9,235 nt of DNA from Crocinitomicaceae bacterium. Its GTDB lineage: Bacteria; Bacteroidota; Bacteroidia; Flavobacteriales_D; Sanyastnellaceae. A program made the position numbers and the translations under genes. The stretch covers positions 19,771-29,005 of the forward strand of contig PBWG01000056.1 in the NCBI GenBank assembly GCA_002729115.1. Reading direction: 5' to 3'. Below, in pieces: positions 7,096 to 9,235 of the stretch; the first letter of the stretch is position 1; each line of letters begins with the position of its first letter. Under the pieces are notes generated by a model. That model did not search any database. It was not told where the DNA came from and worked only from the letters and a program-made list of their open reading frames with translations.

Positions 7096-8088
7096 ATGGC
7101 AATTCTCGATTTTCAGCAGCCGGACAAGGTCATCATGCTTGACTCGACCGACTACAATGGCAAGTTTGAGTTCCGTCCATTGGAACCAGGGTTTGGCTTG
7201 ACTGTCGGCAACGCGCTGCGCCGCATCTTGTTGTCTTCACTGGAAGGCTTCGCAATCACCAGCCTCCGTGTGGAGGGTGTCGACCACGAGTTCAGCACCA
7301 TCAAGGGTGTCGTGGAAGACGTGACGGAGATTGTGTTGAACCTCAAGCAGGTTCGCTTCCGCCGCCACATTGAGGACACCGACCAAGAGTCTGTGACCGT
7401 TTCTGTGAAGGGCCAAAAGACCTTCACTGCGGGCGACCTCGGCAAATTCACTTCGGCCTTCCAGGTCATGAACCCCGACATGGTGATCTGCAACATGGAC
7501 GAGTCTGTGGAGTTGAACCTCGTGCTCAACATCGGCAAGGGACGTGGATACGTGCCTGCGGAGGAGAACAAGCGTGAGGAGGCTCCCGTGGGCACTATCG
7601 CCATCGACAGCATCTTCACCCCGATTCGGAACGTGAAGTACGAGATTGAAAACTTCCGTGTGGAGCAACGCACCGACTACGAGAAGTTGATCCTCGAATT
7701 GGATTGCGACGGAAGCGTTCACCCCAAGCAGGCGTTGCAGGAAGCGGCCAAGATTCTCATTCACCACTTCATGTTGTTCTCTGACGAGAAGATTTCTCTC
7801 GAGCCAGAAGACAGCAACGTGGAAGAGGAGTTTGACGAAAGCAGCTTGCACATGCGCCAGTTGCTCAAGACCAAGCTGGCGGACATGGACCTGAGCGTCC
7901 GTGCCTTGAACTGCTTGAAGGCAGCTGACATTGACACCCTCGGCGACCTCGTCGCTTTCAACAAGAACGATCTGCTCAAGTTCCGCAACTTCGGCAAGAA
8001 GTCTCTGACAGAATTGGAAGAGCTCGTCGAAGGCAAGAACCTTGCGTTTGGCATGGATGTGAGCAAATACAAACTCGAATCTGAGTAA
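7096..8088 (+). CDS. rpoA: DNA-directed RNA polymerase subunit alpha
   Basis: This encodes the 330-residue alpha subunit, whose dimer nucleates RNA polymerase assembly and whose C-terminal domain contacts DNA and activators. The N-terminal assembly domain shows [20 protein letters not shown] (about 24-43) with ILLSSLEG after it. An acidic linker at about 236-253 ([14 protein letters not shown]) leads to the C-terminal domain at about 256-320. In that domain the residues equivalent to E. coli R265, N268, C269, G296, K298 and S299 are R269, N272, C273, G300, K302 and S303, so the DNA-minor-groove-binding surface is intact. The length is standard for Bacteroidota (330). It is 21 nt after rpsD and 2 nt before rplQ. 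Confidence 0.98.
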   Translation: MAILDFQQPDKVIMLDSTDYNGKFEFRPLEPGFGLTVGNALRRILLSSLEGFAITSLRVEGVDHEFSTIKGVVEDVTEIVLNLKQVRFRRHIEDTDQESVTVSVKGQKTFTAGDLGKFTSAFQVMNPDMVICNMDESVELNLVLNIGKGRGYVPAEENKREEAPVGTIAIDSIFTPIRNVKYEIENFRVEQRTDYEKLILELDCDGSVHPKQALQEAAKILIHHFMLFSDEKISLEPEDSNVEEEFDESSLHMRQLLKTKLADMDLSVRALNCLKAADIDTLGDLVAFNKNDLLKFRNFGKKSLTELEELVEGKNLAFGMDVSKYKLESE

Positions 8089-8090
8089 TC

Positions 8091-8696
8091 ATGCGTCACG
8101 GAAAGAAATTCAACCACCTCGGCCGCAAGAGTGCACACCGCAAAGCGATGCTCTCCAACATGGCCTGCTCCTTGATTGAGCACAAGCGCATCACCACCAC
8201 CGTGGCCAAGGCCAAAGAGCTGCGGAAGTTTGTGGAGCCACTCGTGAACCGTTCCAAAGACGACACCACGCACAGCCGTCGCGTGTGCTTCAGCTACCTC
8301 GGAAGCAAGCATGCTGTGACCGAGTTGTTCCGCGAAGTGGGCCCCAAGGTGAGCACCCGCGAGGGCGGCTACACCCGCATCATTCGCACCGGCAACCGCT
8401 TGGGTGACAACGCTGAAATGTGTTTGATCGAGCTCGTCGATTTCAACGAAATCTACGGACGCGAAGAGAAGAAGAAGACCCGTCGTTCGCGTCGTGGAGG
8501 TGCCAAGAAGGCGGCTCCTGCTGCGGAAGCTCCTGTTGTGGAGGATGCCGTGGTCGTGGAGGAAGTGGCGGAAGCCCCAGCAGAGGAGGCGCCAGCGGCT
8601 GAGGCCGCTGAGGAGGCTCCTGCAGCTGAAGCTGCGGAAGCTGCCGACGACGCACCAGCTGCCGAAGACGGCGCTGAAGAGAAGAAGGAGGACTGA
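8091..8696 (+). CDS. rplQ: Large ribosomal subunit protein bL17 with long low-complexity C-terminal tail
   Basis: This encodes a 201-residue bL17, a 50S protein near the polypeptide exit region. Residues 1-122 are a complete bL17: [40 protein letters not shown], a PLV motif, [20 protein letters not shown] and the closing ELVDFNEIY. Most bacterial bL17 proteins end near residue 120-130. Here an extra tail of about 79 residues follows, first basic (about 124-140, [14 protein letters not shown]) and then Ala/Glu/Pro-rich and acidic (about 141-201). C-terminal extensions are known in Bacteroidota bL17, but this one is long. It contains EEAPAAEAA twice in tandem. The gene is 2 nt after rpoA, and its stop TGA is followed within 20 nt by the operon terminator. 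Confidence 0.96.
   Translation: MRHGKKFNHLGRKSAHRKAMLSNMACSLIEHKRITTTVAKAKELRKFVEPLVNRSKDDTTHSRRVCFSYLGSKHAVTELFREVGPKVSTREGGYTRIIRTGNRLGDNAEMCLIELVDFNEIYGREEKKKTRRSRRGGAKKAAPAAEAPVVEDAVVVEEVAEAPAEEAPAAEAAEEAPAAEAAEAADDAPAAEDGAEEKKED
8583..8636 (+). repeat. Two tandem 27-nt units in the rplQ tail
   Basis: Codons 165-173 and 174-182 of rplQ both encode EEAPAAEAA, at 8583-8609 and 8610-8636. The peptide is identical, yet six of the nine codons differ synonymously between the units (for example GCG/GCT, CCA/CCT and GAG/GAA). A degenerate third unit, [11 protein letters not shown], follows. Confidence 0.8.
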
Positions 8697-8697
8697 T

Positions 8698-8711
8698 TTC
8701 AGCTTCCTGAA
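8698..8711 (+). other. Small hairpin between the rplQ stop and the terminator
   Basis: TTCAG at 8698-8702 can pair with CTGAA at 8707-8711 across a CTTC tetraloop, starting just after the rplQ TGA. At five base pairs it is weak, and it could be chance. It sits immediately before the strong terminator stem. Confidence 0.25.
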
Positions 8712-8713
8712 GA

Positions 8714-8745
8714 AAAAAAGGGAGACCTGCGGGTCTCCCTTTTTT
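8714..8745 (+). terminator. Rho-independent terminator ending the operon
   Basis: The stem GGGAGACC at 8720-8727 pairs perfectly with GGTCTCCC at 8732-8739 around a TGCG loop. Six A's before it (8714-8719) pair with six T's after it (8740-8745), giving up to 14 base pairs and a U tract in the transcript. It starts 17 nt after the rplQ stop and is the only strong terminator in the window, so it marks the end of the ribosomal-protein transcript. With an A tract on one side and a T tract on the other it could work in both directions, although no opposing gene is visible. Confidence 0.93.
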
Positions 8746-8780
8746 GTTGGAAGTTGGTGGTTTTCTGTGAATGAGTGGCT

Positions 8781-8800
8781 GATTCGAATCTGTATCTTCG
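8781..8800 (+). promoter_or_regulatory. Possible carA promoter -7 element with adjacent palindrome
   Basis: TATCTTCG at 8793-8800 differs by one base from the Bacteroidota -7 consensus TAnnTTTG. I see no convincing -33 TTG at the usual spacing upstream. The perfect 10-bp palindrome GATTCGAATC at 8781-8790 lies just before it and could bind a dimeric regulator. A promoter is expected somewhere in 8746-8804, because a strong terminator precedes and carA follows. The exact site is weakly supported. Confidence 0.3.
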
Positions 8801-8804
8801 CGGC

Positions 8805-9235
8805 ATGATTGACAACCCCTTGCCTTCAGACGTTGCGGTGTTGGTCTTGGCCGATGGAACAGTGTTCCAGGGCAAAGCAGCCGGAAGCCGTGGCACCAGC
8901 TTCGGTGAAATTGCGTTCAACACCGGGATGTACGGCTACCAAGAAATCTTCACGGACCCCAGCTACCACAAGCAGATTGTGGTGATGGCGACCGCGCACA
9001 TCGGGAACTACGGCGTGCATGAAGGGGAGACCGAATCTTCAGGGCCTCGCGTCGCGGGCGTTGTGGCACGCAACTTCTCGTCTGTGGCCAGCCGCCCAGG
9101 CGGCAGCGGCACCTTGCAAGATGATTTGGAAAGCCACGACGTGGTGGGTATTCGCGACGTCGACACGAGGGCGTTGGTCACGCACATTCGCGAGCATGGG
9201 GCCATGAACGCCGTGGTGTCCAGCGACGGCACCAG
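8805..9235 (+). CDS. carA: Carbamoyl-phosphate synthase small subunit, N-terminal part (3' end outside window)
   Basis: The first 143 codons of the glutamine-hydrolysing small subunit of carbamoyl-phosphate synthase are present; they run off the window edge. With CarB the enzyme makes carbamoyl phosphate for arginine and pyrimidine synthesis. The visible part is the N-terminal CarA domain: VLVLADGTVFQGKAAG (about 12-27), then GEIAFNTGMYGYQEIFTDPS (about 34-53), AHIGNYG (64-70) and RDVDTRALVTHIREHGAMNA (about 117-136). The glutaminase domain with its catalytic Cys and His lies beyond the window, so activity cannot be assessed. The ATG gives the expected N-terminus. It is 59 nt after the terminator and has no Shine-Dalgarno. 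carA next to rplQ is a recurrent order in Bacteroidota. Confidence 0.96.
   Translation, partial: MIDNPLPSDVAVLVLADGTVFQGKAAGSRGTSFGEIAFNTGMYGYQEIFTDPSYHKQIVVMATAHIGNYGVHEGETESSGPRVAGVVARNFSSVASRPGGSGTLQDDLESHDVVGIRDVDTRALVTHIREHGAMNAVVSSDGT

Noticed and set aside
8494..8808. 104-codon + strand frame overlapping the rplQ tail and terminator
   Set aside because: The Arg/Leu repeats are the repetitive rplQ tail read in another phase, and the frame reads through the terminator hairpin.
1..9235. Mobile elements, CRISPR arrays, tRNA or rRNA genes, defence or biosynthetic cargo
   Set aside because: Coding density is near complete with conserved housekeeping genes; no transposase, spaced direct repeats, terminal inverted repeats or cloverleaf-like segments were seen.

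Overview
The window is the downstream part of a bacterial ribosomal-protein super-operon (spc block plus alpha block), followed by a terminator and the start of carA. Every gene is on the + strand. The order is rplE (3' end only), rpsN, rpsH, rplF, rplR, rpsE, rpmD, rplO, secY, map, infA, rpmJ, rpsM, rpsK, rpsD, rpoA, rplQ, hairpin terminator, carA (5' end only). All the proteins look intact and conventional. I see no mobile element, CRISPR array, tRNA, rRNA or defence-type cargo.

The organism is most likely a member of the Bacteroidota, probably Flavobacteriia-like or a related order, with an unusually GC-rich genome for that phylum. Four observations point this way. None of the 17 visible starts is preceded by a clear Shine-Dalgarno sequence. 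uS14, uS4 and bL36 are the zinc-free forms. bL17 has a long charged C-terminal extension. carA directly follows rplQ. Leucine is still written mainly as TTG (11 of 17 leucines in rplF, against one CTG) despite the GC-rich sequence, which would fit a formerly AT-rich lineage that drifted upward in GC. The phylum call is inference from these features and from recalled protein sequences, not from a search.

Layout. Positions 1-3090 hold the spc-type ribosomal proteins (uL5, uS14, uS8, uL6, uL18, uS5, uL30, uL15), mostly 3-19 nt apart. Positions 3087-5598 hold secY, map, infA and rpmJ. SecY overlaps rplO by 4 nt (ATGA), and adk is absent between secY and map. Positions 5626-8696 are the alpha block (uS13, uS11, uS4, RNA polymerase alpha, bL17). 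The operon ends in a 14-bp hairpin with a U tract at 8714-8745, and carA begins at 8805. The genes jointly supply ribosome assembly, translation initiation (IF1), N-terminal methionine removal, the protein-export channel and RNA polymerase nucleation.

This is an ordinary housekeeping region and I do not find a new system in it. The places most worth a second look are three. The rpsM-rpsK spacer is the longest gap inside the operon (63 nt); it has two small GC-rich hairpins and then GATCACCTCC, a match to the 3' end of bacterial 16S rRNA including the anti-Shine-Dalgarno core. The bL17 tail is about 80 residues of low-complexity sequence with an internal exact peptide repeat. The rplQ-carA junction has a palindrome and a possible promoter element placed so close to the carA ATG that the transcript could be leaderless.
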